DNA from: CAYNRA01 sp046293395
Lineage (GTDB): Bacteria; Bacteroidota; Bacteroidia; Cytophagales; Spirosomataceae
DNA: 64,000 nt
Direction of reading: 5' to 3'
Assembly (NCBI GenBank): GCA_046293395.1
Contig: JBKBOU010000003.1
Location: 1 to 64,000 of the forward strand
How positions within the stretch are numbered: position 1 is the stretch's first letter; the number at the start of each line of letters is the position of its first letter. Of the stretch, positions 1 to 6,613 are shown in pieces. Position numbers and translations under genes: made by a program. The notes beneath the pieces were generated by a model. The model made no database searches. It worked only from the letters and a program-made list of their open reading frames with translations, and was not told the origin of the DNA.

Positions 1-756
1 GTACAAAGCCAATGGGTACAAAATGGCAAAGAATTTAGACCACATGTTGTGAATGTTTGTAATTTCTCGAAACCGACAGCCACAAAGCCTTCTCTGTTGA
101 CATTCAATGAGGTTTCTACGTTGTTCCACGAGTTTGGTCATGCCTTGCATTCGATGATGGCAAGTGGACAATACGCTTCTATTTCTGGGACAAGTGTCGC
201 GTGGGATTTTGTCGAACTACCAAGTCAAATCATGGAAAACTTTGCGGAAGAGCCCGAAGTACTTCGTTTGTTTGCGCGGCATTACCAAACGGGAGAAGTG
301 ATTCCGGCAGAATTAATCACCAAACTAAAAGCGAGTTCAAACTTCATGGCGGGTGTGGGAACAATGCGCCAAATTGGTTTAGGCATGATAGACATGACTT
401 GGCACAGCACAGTTCCGACGGGTGAAAGCGTTCAAGAAATCGAGAAAAAAGCAGACGTGGGTTCACGTTTGTACCCAACAACCGAAGGCATTGCGACCTC
501 TACTTCCTTCTCCCATATTTTTGCGGGCGGCTATTCGGCGGGCTATTACAGCTACAAATGGTCAGAAGTTTTGGATGCAGATGCATTTGAATTATTCAAA
601 GAGAAAGGAATATTCAACAAAGAAGTGGCAGAATCATTCCGTAAAAATATCCTTTCAAAAGGAGGAAGTGAGCAACCGATGGAACTTTATAAGCGTTTCA
701 GAGGGCGTGAACCAAAGCCAGAAGCCATGCTTCGTCGGGCAGGATTATTGCAATAA
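1..756 (+). CDS. M3 family metallopeptidase, C-terminal part (5' end cut by window)
   Basis: The reading frame is open from base 1, so the start lies upstream of the window; the annotated piece is the last 251 codons. The zinc-binding motif HEFGH is at 127-141, followed by ALH, the form found in thimet oligopeptidase/peptidyl-dipeptidase (M3) enzymes. The C-terminal part keeps the family's late Y/G-rich block (about 520-560, containing GGYSAGYYSY) and ends in LLRRAGLL-like residues typical of M3A proteins. These enzymes degrade short peptides in the cytoplasm or periplasm. No signal peptide can be judged because the N-terminus is missing. A strong terminator follows directly. Dcp-type peptidyl-dipeptidase and oligopeptidase A cannot be told apart from this part alone. 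Confidence 0.93.
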   Translation, partial: VQSQWVQNGKEFRPHVVNVCNFSKPTATKPSLLTFNEVSTLFHEFGHALHSMMASGQYASISGTSVAWDFVELPSQIMENFAEEPEVLRLFARHYQTGEVIPAELITKLKASSNFMAGVGTMRQIGLGMIDMTWHSTVPTGESVQEIEKKADVGSRLYPTTEGIATSTSFSHIFAGGYSAGYYSYKWSEVLDADAFELFKEKGIFNKEVAESFRKNILSKGGSEQPMELYKRFRGREPKPEAMLRRAGLLQ

Positions 757-778
757 GAGAGCTTGTTCACTTATACAA

Positions 779-810
779 AACGGTCGCTGCGTTCAGAAGT
801 AGCGACCGTT
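779..810 (+). terminator. Rho-independent terminator after the M3 peptidase
   Basis: Perfect 10-bp stem AACGGTCGCT (779-788) / AGCGACCGTT (801-810) with a 12-base loop and a run of T to 815. It lies 23 bp after the stop codon of the M3 peptidase. The opposing gene at 846-1145 ends just beyond it. Confidence 0.85.
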
Positions 811-845
811 TTTTTATGAAGAGATGAGCAGATATTTCTTAAAAA

Positions 846-1145
846 TCAGTTCCAAAGCGTGCCGTCTAGCCCCAAGATGAGTCCCATCCATAGAATAACG
901 AAGAAACCACACATACCAAGAAGCAGTGCAAGTGTCCGATTAAAACCTGTTTTGCTTAGGTAATCCATGAAGGCATAAAAAAGACCAGCGATGCCTCCAA
1001 CGAGTGGCGTAACCAACAACGGTTTTATTTTCCAATTTTCTCCCCACGCTGGGTCGGGGGAGTCCACGGAAAACACAAGGAGAGATACCAGAACAGAACC
1101 AACAAACAAACCGATAGCCGTGGGAATAAACACTTGTTTTTTCAT
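846..1145 (-). CDS. Small integral membrane protein (99 aa) next to K+ transport genes
   Basis: A 99-residue hydrophobic protein with three likely membrane segments (about residues 7-27, 43-62 and 70-93) and a conserved-looking loop with DSPDP and WGENW. Similar short proteins in Bacteroidota are sometimes labelled 'potassium transporter KefB', but this is far too short to be KefB and no ion-exchanger or RCK motif is seen, so I give no function. It is divergent from the KdpD-like kinase gene, with 209 bp between the two starts, and sits beside Kup, so a role linked to potassium or membrane potential is only a guess from context. An 8-bp inverted repeat lies 27-47 bp upstream of its start. Confidence 0.75.
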   Translation of the reverse strand: MKKQVFIPTAIGLFVGSVLVSLLVFSVDSPDPAWGENWKIKPLLVTPLVGGIAGLFYAFMDYLSKTGFNRTLALLLGMCGFFVILWMGLILGLDGTLWN

Positions 1146-1171
1146 AGATTCAAATCATTTTAAAATATAGA

Positions 1172-1192
1172 GTACTTTGAAATACAAAGTAC
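1172..1192. promoter_or_regulatory. Inverted repeat upstream of the small membrane protein gene
   Basis: GTACTTTG (1172-1179), spacer AAATA, CAAAGTAC (1185-1192): a perfect 8-bp inverted repeat. On the minus strand it lies 27-47 bases before the ATG at 1145, where a promoter or operator is expected, and each arm resembles part of the Bacteroidota -7 element. There is no U-run, so a terminator is unlikely. Confidence 0.35.
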
Positions 1193-1309
1193 ATTTTAAA
1201 AATTCATATTTCCAAAAGAGAGAGAAAAAAAGAAATCATTCAAGAAAAAGGGAAAACAATCCATTTGACAGATAAGAGAATCGTTTTCCCCAAAGTCCAC
1301 TTCATTTTT

Positions 1310-1344
1310 TTTATAAATTCTTTACACGTACTTATGTAATTTTG
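1310..1344 (+). promoter_or_regulatory. Predicted KdpE box plus -7 promoter element of the KdpD-like kinase gene
   Basis: TTTATA (1310-1315), five bases, TTTACA (1321-1326). The half-sites and spacing equal those described for the KdpE site of the E. coli kdpFABC promoter. Ten bases downstream is TAATTTTG (1337-1344), a perfect Bacteroidota -7 element. The box covers the place where the -33 element would lie, and no TTTG is seen there, as expected for an activator-dependent promoter. Transcription would start at about 1351, close to the GTG at 1355, giving a nearly leaderless mRNA. That regulation occurs here is an inference. Confidence 0.5.
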
Positions 1345-1354
1345 AAAGAAAAAA

Positions 1355-2437
1355 GTGAGATTACTCCGCACGCGTAAACTGCGCCAAGTTCATCAATACA
1401 TCATCAGTTTGGGGATTATTATCTTTACATCTGGTCTTTGCTATCTCTCTGTTGACCTGATTGGCTACCGAGTGATTGCCTTGGTTTTGCTTTTTGCTGT
1501 ATCTATCAATGCCATTTTATTTGACTTTTTTCCGGTTATTTTATCCGCTTTTTTGAGTGCTTTGCTATGGAATTACTTTTTCATTCCTCCTTTATTAACC
1601 TTTCGTATCAAAACAGCCGAAGACGCACTTGTTTTTCTCATGTACTTTGTCATCGCGTCCATTAATGCACTTTTGACACATAGAATACGGATTTCTGAAC
1701 AAATAGAGCGAGATGAAAAAGAGAAAGAAAAGGCCATTCGTTTGTACAATACCTTGCTCAATTCCCTTTCACACGAACTACGAACGCCCATTTCTACGAT
1801 TATTGGCGCGATTGACACCATCAAGGAAAAATCAGAGCGATTGTCAGACACACACCGTGCTATTTTATACCAAGAAATTGAAAGAGCCAGTCTTCGGCTC
1901 AATCGACAAGTAGAAAATTTACTCAATATGGGTCGATTAGAGGCGGGCTTCATTCAACCCAAAAACGATTGGTGTGATATAAATGAACTTATTTTTTCCG
2001 CCATACAAGAAAACCAAGAAGACGCCGCAAATCACTCTATCTTATTTGAGCCTTCCTTCACTTTGCCTTTATTTAAACTAGATGCAGGACTTCTTGGACA
2101 AATTTTACACAATATCATTCACAACGCACTTCAATATACTCCGCCTTCTTCTACCATATCTATTCAGGCAAAATACATCGATAATCAATGTATCATTTCA
2201 ATATCTGACAACGGAAAAGGATTTCCGGAGGAGGAAATTTCACTCGTATTTGATAAATTTCATCGACTAAACAATACTAAAACCGGAGGTACAGGTCTTG
2301 GGCTTTCCATTGTCAAAGGTTTTACGGAAGCAATGAATGGAAAAGTAGAATTGACCAATCAGCCGGCAGGAGGAGCCTTATTTATGTTGACCTTTCCAGC
2401 GGAATCCACTTTCATCAATCAGTTAAAAAATGAATAA
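1355..2437 (+). CDS. KdpD-like sensor histidine kinase lacking the N-terminal KdpD domain (DUF4118-HisKA-HATPase)
   Basis: Membrane sensor kinase of 360 residues. Residues about 12-108 form the four-helix membrane block of KdpD (DUF4118), followed by a short charged linker, a HisKA domain with the phosphorylated His at 140 (SHELRTP), and an ATPase domain with an N box (IIHNALQYTP), G1 (DNGKGFP) and G2 (GGTGLGLSIVKG). Full KdpD has about 900 residues with an N-terminal KdpD/UspA sensor part and a GAF domain; both are absent. The start is GTG; the only upstream in-frame ATG (1334) runs straight into a stop. The gene overlaps the response regulator gene by 8 bp, so the two are translationally coupled. 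By family it senses K+ limitation or osmotic stress and phosphorylates KdpE. Confidence 0.88.
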   Translation: MRLLRTRKLRQVHQYIISLGIIIFTSGLCYLSVDLIGYRVIALVLLFAVSINAILFDFFPVILSAFLSALLWNYFFIPPLLTFRIKTAEDALVFLMYFVIASINALLTHRIRISEQIERDEKEKEKAIRLYNTLLNSLSHELRTPISTIIGAIDTIKEKSERLSDTHRAILYQEIERASLRLNRQVENLLNMGRLEAGFIQPKNDWCDINELIFSAIQENQEDAANHSILFEPSFTLPLFKLDAGLLGQILHNIIHNALQYTPPSSTISIQAKYIDNQCIISISDNGKGFPEEEISLVFDKFHRLNNTKTGGTGLGLSIVKGFTEAMNGKVELTNQPAGGALFMLTFPAESTFINQLKNE

Positions 2438-3110
2438 ATGTAAAATCTTAATCATAGATGACGAGCCGCCTATTCAGCGCTTGCTTCAAATAAATTTGGA
2501 GAGCCACGACTACAAAGTGACCCAAGCCACTAGCGGAAAAGAGGGACTTTTGCTTGCTGCAAGTCACCAACCAGACCTCATTTTATTGGATTTGGGACTT
2601 CCTGACCAAAGTGGGCATCGGGTTTTGCATGAACTTCGTAGTTGGTATCAAAAACCTATTCTCATTCTATCTGTCATTGACCACGAACAAGACATTATTT
2701 CTGCTTTGGATCAAGGTGCAACCGACTATCTCACGAAGCCATTCCGAACCGGAGAACTTTTGGCGCGTATTCGTTCCGCCATTCGCCGAAGTCAACCATC
2801 TGAACAAACGTCCATTCTCCAATTTGGGAATTTAGAGATTGATTTAGTGGCACGAACAACCAAAAAAGAGGGAGAAATGATAAAATTGACAACCACAGAA
2901 TACAATTTACTTGCCTTATTTGCGAAAAATGAAGGAAAAGTACTCACCCATCCATACATCCTGAAAGAAATATGGGGATATAGCCACCAGATGGAAACGC
3001 AATATTTACGAGTATTTGTAGGAACATTGCGCAAGAAAATCGAGGTAAATCCCAATAGTCCAAAACACATTATCACAGAAAGCGGCGTCGGCTATCGGTT
3101 TCAGGCATGA
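2430..3110 (+). CDS. kdpE: KdpE-like response regulator (OmpR/PhoB family)
   Basis: 226 residues: receiver domain (about 1-120) with the acidic pair D10-D11, phosphoacceptor D54 (LLDLGLPD) and the conserved Lys in LTKPF, then an OmpR-type winged-helix DNA-binding domain (about 130-226) ending in GVGYRF. It is the cognate partner of the kinase whose stop codon it overlaps. KdpE normally activates kdpFABC, but no Kdp ATPase genes are in this window; the next gene is kup. Two boxes matching the E. coli KdpE site lie upstream of the kinase gene (1310-1326) and of kup (3127-3143), which makes autoregulation and control of kup likely. Assignment to KdpE rather than another OmpR-family member rests on the KdpD-type kinase and these boxes. 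Confidence 0.88.
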   Translation: MNKCKILIIDDEPPIQRLLQINLESHDYKVTQATSGKEGLLLAASHQPDLILLDLGLPDQSGHRVLHELRSWYQKPILILSVIDHEQDIISALDQGATDYLTKPFRTGELLARIRSAIRRSQPSEQTSILQFGNLEIDLVARTTKKEGEMIKLTTTEYNLLALFAKNEGKVLTHPYILKEIWGYSHQMETQYLRVFVGTLRKKIEVNPNSPKHIITESGVGYRFQA

Positions 3111-3126
3111 ATACATGCTAAACGTC

Positions 3127-3158
3127 TTTATAAAATCTTTATATACCTTCTATTTTTC
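3127..3158 (+). promoter_or_regulatory. Predicted KdpE box and promoter region of kup
   Basis: TTTATA (3127-3132), AAATC, TTTATA (3138-3143): a direct repeat with the same 5-base gap as the box at 1310-1326 and one base away from the E. coli KdpE half-sites. Seven bases downstream is TATTTTTC (3151-3158), seven of eight matches to TAnnTTTG. A second weaker candidate, GAAATTTG, is at 3186-3193. Both would place the transcript start upstream of the ATG at 3239, not at the TTG at 3191. Confidence 0.42.
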
Positions 3159-3238
3159 TTGATTTTCTACTTATTAATTTCCCTTGAAATTTGCAGCGTG
3201 AACATACGAAAGTAGTTTTTAAGGTTAATTTTAAAAGA

Positions 3239-5182
3239 ATGGAAAATCGGAACAAAAAAATCACGGCAGGTACGCTGCTTGTCGCTCTAGGAATTATATA
3301 CGGTGACATCGGAACGAGCCCGCTGTATGTACTCAAGGCAATTATAGGAGAAAAAGAAATCTCGGAACTTCTTATTTACGGCGGGATTTCTTGTGTTTTC
3401 TGGACGATTACCTTTCTAACGACTTTCAAATACATTACGCTTACGTTACGCGCAGACAACCACGGCGAAGGCGGAATTTTCTCTTTGTACGCACTCGTAA
3501 AACGCTATGGTAAATTTCTGATTTTCCCTACCATGGTGGGGGCTTCTACTTTACTTGCTGACGGTATCATCACCCCTCCTATCTCCGTTTCTTCCGCTGT
3601 TGAAGGGCTCGAAAAAGTGGAAAGTCTAGCGCATCTTCCTACCATTCCAATTGTCATTGCAATTCTGACAGGTATCTTTTTCTTTCAACGGTTTGGTACA
3701 CAGCAAGTTGGGCGTGCGTTTGGTCCAGCAATGCTTGTGTGGTTCGTGATGTTGGCTAGTTTGGGTATCTCACAAATTATACACTATCCAGCTATTTTAC
3801 ATGCCTTGAATCCCTATTATGCATTTCAATTTTTGACAGAATACCCCGATGGTTTCATTTTACTTGGTGGCGTTTTCCTTGCAACCACCGGTGCAGAAGC
3901 ACTTTACGCAGATTTAGGCCACTGCGGAATCCAGAATATCCGAATTACGTGGATTGGCGTAAAAACAGCACTTTTGCTCAATTATATGGGACAAGCCGCT
4001 TGGTTGATGAATCTCCCCGCAAATGCTACACTAGCTGGACGAAACCCATTCTTTGAAATTATGCCCGAATGGTTCCTTCTACCTGGTATTACCATTGCGA
4101 CTATGGCAACAATTATCGCCTCGCAAGCCATGATAAGTGGTAGTTATACGCTCATCAGTGAAGCCATGAGCTTGAATTTTTGGCCTCGTGTGGCGGTTCG
4201 TCAACCCTCAGAAATCAAAGGACAGCTGTATATTCCTAGTATCAATCTCATTTTGTGGCTCGGCTGTATTTTCATGGTTCTTTACTTTGATGACTCAAGC
4301 AGCATGGAAGCAGCTTACGGATTGGCAATCACTATTACCATGCTTGTAACGACGTATTTGCTCTCTTTTTATCTACTTTATCGACTCAAATGGCCTAAAT
4401 TAGCCGTCTATTCTCTCTTACTTCTCTTCGGTTCTATTGAAGCAATCTTCTTTGCCGCCAACGTGAATAAATTTAGCGAAGGAGGATACATTACGTTGTT
4501 CATCTCAACAGGCTTTATGTTTGTCATGTATGCCGTTTTCTACGGTAGAAAAATCACGAATAAATTCACTTCTTTTGTCGATTTAGGAAAATACGCCCCG
4601 CTCATCAAAGAATTACGTAACGACGAATCTGTCCCTAAATATGCTACACACCTCATTTACATGACAAAAGCAAACATTCGACACCACGTAGAAGAGCGTA
4701 TCGTCAAATCCATCTTAGCAAAAAAACCAAAAAGAGCGGATGTCTATTGGTTCGTACACATTGACCGAACAGATGATCCTTATACACTCTCTTATGACGT
4801 TTCCGAATTGCTAGATGATACAATTATCAAAATCAATATTCACGTCGGTTTTCGTATCCAACCGAGAACAGAAATGTATTTCAAGAAAATTGTGCAAGAA
4901 TTGGTCACTAATAAAGAACTCAATCTACACAATAGACCCGACGGTTCTTCCAAATACAATAACGAACCGGATTTCAAATTCATCGTAATTGAGAAATTCT
5001 TATCTGTAGAAAATGAATTTGCCCTCAAAGATGGTCTGTTACTCAATTCGTATTTTTCATTGAAAAAAATCAGTTTGAGCGACGAATTATTCTTTGGACT
5101 TGATAAAAGCGATGTGGAAATCGAATATTCTCCGCTTATTTATCACCCAACAAACGAAATTACACTTCTTCGGAAAAAATGA
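3239..5182 (+). CDS. kup: Kup-family potassium uptake transporter
   Basis: 647 residues from the ATG at 3239; the frame is open from a TTG at 3191, but the extra 16 residues are not family-like and predicted promoter elements overlap that region. The signature GDIGTSPLYV is close to the N-terminus, followed by about 12 membrane segments and a hydrophilic cytoplasmic C-terminal domain of about 170 residues, the usual Kup/HAK architecture and size. The protein imports K+, most probably with H+, across the inner membrane. It follows kdpE after 128 bp and overlaps the porin gene by 4 bases (ATGA), so kup and the porin are cotranslated. Placing Kup in the position normally held by KdpFABC is unusual. 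Confidence 0.95.
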   Translation: MENRNKKITAGTLLVALGIIYGDIGTSPLYVLKAIIGEKEISELLIYGGISCVFWTITFLTTFKYITLTLRADNHGEGGIFSLYALVKRYGKFLIFPTMVGASTLLADGIITPPISVSSAVEGLEKVESLAHLPTIPIVIAILTGIFFFQRFGTQQVGRAFGPAMLVWFVMLASLGISQIIHYPAILHALNPYYAFQFLTEYPDGFILLGGVFLATTGAEALYADLGHCGIQNIRITWIGVKTALLLNYMGQAAWLMNLPANATLAGRNPFFEIMPEWFLLPGITIATMATIIASQAMISGSYTLISEAMSLNFWPRVAVRQPSEIKGQLYIPSINLILWLGCIFMVLYFDDSSSMEAAYGLAITITMLVTTYLLSFYLLYRLKWPKLAVYSLLLLFGSIEAIFFAANVNKFSEGGYITLFISTGFMFVMYAVFYGRKITNKFTSFVDLGKYAPLIKELRNDESVPKYATHLIYMTKANIRHHVEERIVKSILAKKPKRADVYWFVHIDRTDDPYTLSYDVSELLDDTIIKINIHVGFRIQPRTEMYFKKIVQELVTNKELNLHNRPDGSSKYNNEPDFKFIVIEKFLSVENEFALKDGLLLNSYFSLKKISLSDELFFGLDKSDVEIEYSPLIYHPTNEITLLRKK

Positions 5183-6258
5183 AAAAGTACTTTCTCCAGC
5201 TGCTGCTCTTCTTCTGTTTTTCTGCCAATGCCCAGACGACAGACAGCAGCTGGGCTCAAAAACCCACTGTTTCGGTAGAAGCTTTTGCAGATGTTTATTA
5301 TGTCTTTGATTTTAATCAACCAACCCAGGGTTTTAGAATGCCATTTTTATACAACCACAACCGGCATCAGGAGGTGAACTTAAATCTTGGCTATGTAAAA
5401 TGGAACATCGCGCATCAAAAATACCGGGCAAATCTAGGCTTGCAAGCGGGCACGTATGTTCAAGACAACTACGCAGCGGAACCCGTTTTGCTACGTCCCT
5501 TGTTTGAGGCAAATGTAGGCGTTGCTTTAGATAAAAAAGACAGATTTTGGTTCGATATGGGCGTTTTCCCTTCACATATTGGCTTCGAAAGTGCCGTATC
5601 ACCTGATAACTGGACAATGACACGCTCCCTATTGGCTGAAAACTCACCTTATTTTCTGGCAGGTGCAAAGTGGACGTATTCGCCCTCGCAAAAATGGCAA
5701 TTTATGTTGGCTGCGCTCAATGGTTGGCAACGAATCCAACGTCTGCCCAATCACCGTATTCCGGCACTTGGCACACAAATCATGTACAAACCAAAAGAAG
5801 GAATCACCCTGAATTGGAGTACATTTATTGGTTCTGACGACCCAGAAATACCAGCTAAAAAAAGATATTTTTCCAATCAATACGGATTATTTTCTCTCAC
5901 TCCCAAAAGCCGACTTATTGCCGGAATAGACGTGGGCATTCAACAAAAAAGAGCCCTAAAGCAGAGCGATTATTCTGTTTGGTTTAGTCCGGTTGTTATC
6001 GCACAATATGACCTATCAAAAAACATGAAAATGGCTGGGCGTATCGAGTATTATCAAGACAGAGATGGCGTACTTATTTCTTCCGAAAACAACGGGGGAT
6101 TTCGTACATGGGGCTATTCGCTCAACTTGGATTACGCACCCGCTGCCCCGCTTTTGGCGCGAGTTGAAGCTCGGTACTTGCCTCTTTATCAAGGTAATTC
6201 GAGTTTCTTTGTTAGCACCTCATTGTCCATTAAGTTTGGTCAAATTTTTCATGAATAG
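5179..6258 (+). CDS. Outer-membrane beta-barrel porin (BBP2/OmpL-like)
   Basis: 359 residues with a signal peptide (about 1-18, cleavage after SANA) and then alternating amphipathic strands rich in Tyr, Trp and Phe. It resembles the putative beta-barrel porin-2 family, including the N-terminal FADVYYVFDFN and the block with GVFPSHIGFES. Proteins of this family are often found in Bacteroidota kdp operons. The start overlaps the kup stop, so it is made together with Kup and may let K+ or counter-ions cross the outer membrane; that role is inferred from the operon. The stop TAG ends exactly where the first copy of the 339-bp repeat begins. Confidence 0.85.
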   Translation: MKKYFLQLLLFFCFSANAQTTDSSWAQKPTVSVEAFADVYYVFDFNQPTQGFRMPFLYNHNRHQEVNLNLGYVKWNIAHQKYRANLGLQAGTYVQDNYAAEPVLLRPLFEANVGVALDKKDRFWFDMGVFPSHIGFESAVSPDNWTMTRSLLAENSPYFLAGAKWTYSPSQKWQFMLAALNGWQRIQRLPNHRIPALGTQIMYKPKEGITLNWSTFIGSDDPEIPAKKRYFSNQYGLFSLTPKSRLIAGIDVGIQQKRALKQSDYSVWFSPVVIAQYDLSKNMKMAGRIEYYQDRDGVLISSENNGGFRTWGYSLNLDYAPAAPLLARVEARYLPLYQGNSSFFVSTSLSIKFGQIFHE

Positions 6259-6269
6259 ACAACAAAAAA

Positions 6270-6303
6270 GGCTTACAGTGCATTAAAAACCACACTGTAA
6301 GCC
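6270..6303. terminator. Bidirectional terminator, copy 1 (porin / rpe fragment)
   Basis: GGCTTACAGTG (6270-6280) / CACTGTAAGCC (6293-6303), a perfect 11-bp stem with a 12-base loop. A-rich sequence lies on the left and T-rich on the right, so it can work in both directions. It is identical to the stem-loop at 10801-10834. In the likely ancestral state it would have separated the convergent porin and rpe genes. Confidence 0.8.
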
Positions 6304-6326
6304 ATTTTATAGAAAAAGAGATTGGA

Positions 6327-6596
6327 TTATTTCAATGCTTTCAAGTCCGAGATAGTTTGCAATGGATGGGCAGATTGGAAGACAAAGCTACCAGCCACCA
6401 GCGCATCTGCACCCGCTTGAACCAATTTTCTACCCGTTTCCAGATTTACCCCTCCATCAATTTCGATGAGCGTTGCTAATCCTCGTTCGTCAATCATTTT
6501 GCGTAAACGAGCGACTTTATCGTATGTCGTTTCGATGAATTTTTGACCACCAAAACCCGGATTTACCGACATCAATAAGACAACATCGCAGTAGGG
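6327..6596 (-). pseudogene. rpe: 3' fragment of rpe (ribulose-phosphate 3-epimerase), residues 130-218
   Basis: Encodes exactly the last 89 residues of the intact rpe at 10858-11514 with no amino-acid change. Going upstream in frame it reads Pro130, then one new codon (Ala) and then a stop (TAA at 6600-6602), so there is no start and no fusion. Of the four expected metal ligands (H34, D36, H67, D176 in the full protein) only D176 is present, so the piece cannot be an active epimerase. The lack of frame damage or non-silent change implies recent formation or gene conversion from the intact copy. Confidence 0.95.
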
Positions 6597-6613
6597 GGCT
6601 TACACGAAAAAGT

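Larger units (their letters stand above)
6258..6596. repeat. Direct repeat copy 1: terminator plus 3' fragment of rpe
   Basis: 339 bp matching 10789-11127 with only two differences (6447 T versus 10978 C; 6558 C versus 11089 T). Both differences are silent in the rpe frame. The repeat begins at the last base of the porin stop codon and ends inside codon 130 of rpe, where it joins the flank of the caspase gene. It includes the stem-loop terminator. The offset between the copies is 4531 bp. Confidence 0.97.

Noticed and set aside
846..1145. KefB potassium/proton antiporter
   Set aside because: Only 99 residues with three helices; KefB has about 600 residues with exchanger and RCK domains.
1355..2437. 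kdpD-like gene as a decayed remnant of full KdpD
   Set aside because: Promoter elements, coupling to kdpE and all kinase motifs are intact; no trace of an N-terminal KdpD domain upstream.
3191..3238. TTG at 3191 as kup start
   Set aside because: The extra residues are not family-like and predicted promoter elements cover the region; the ATG at 3239 gives the usual N-terminus.
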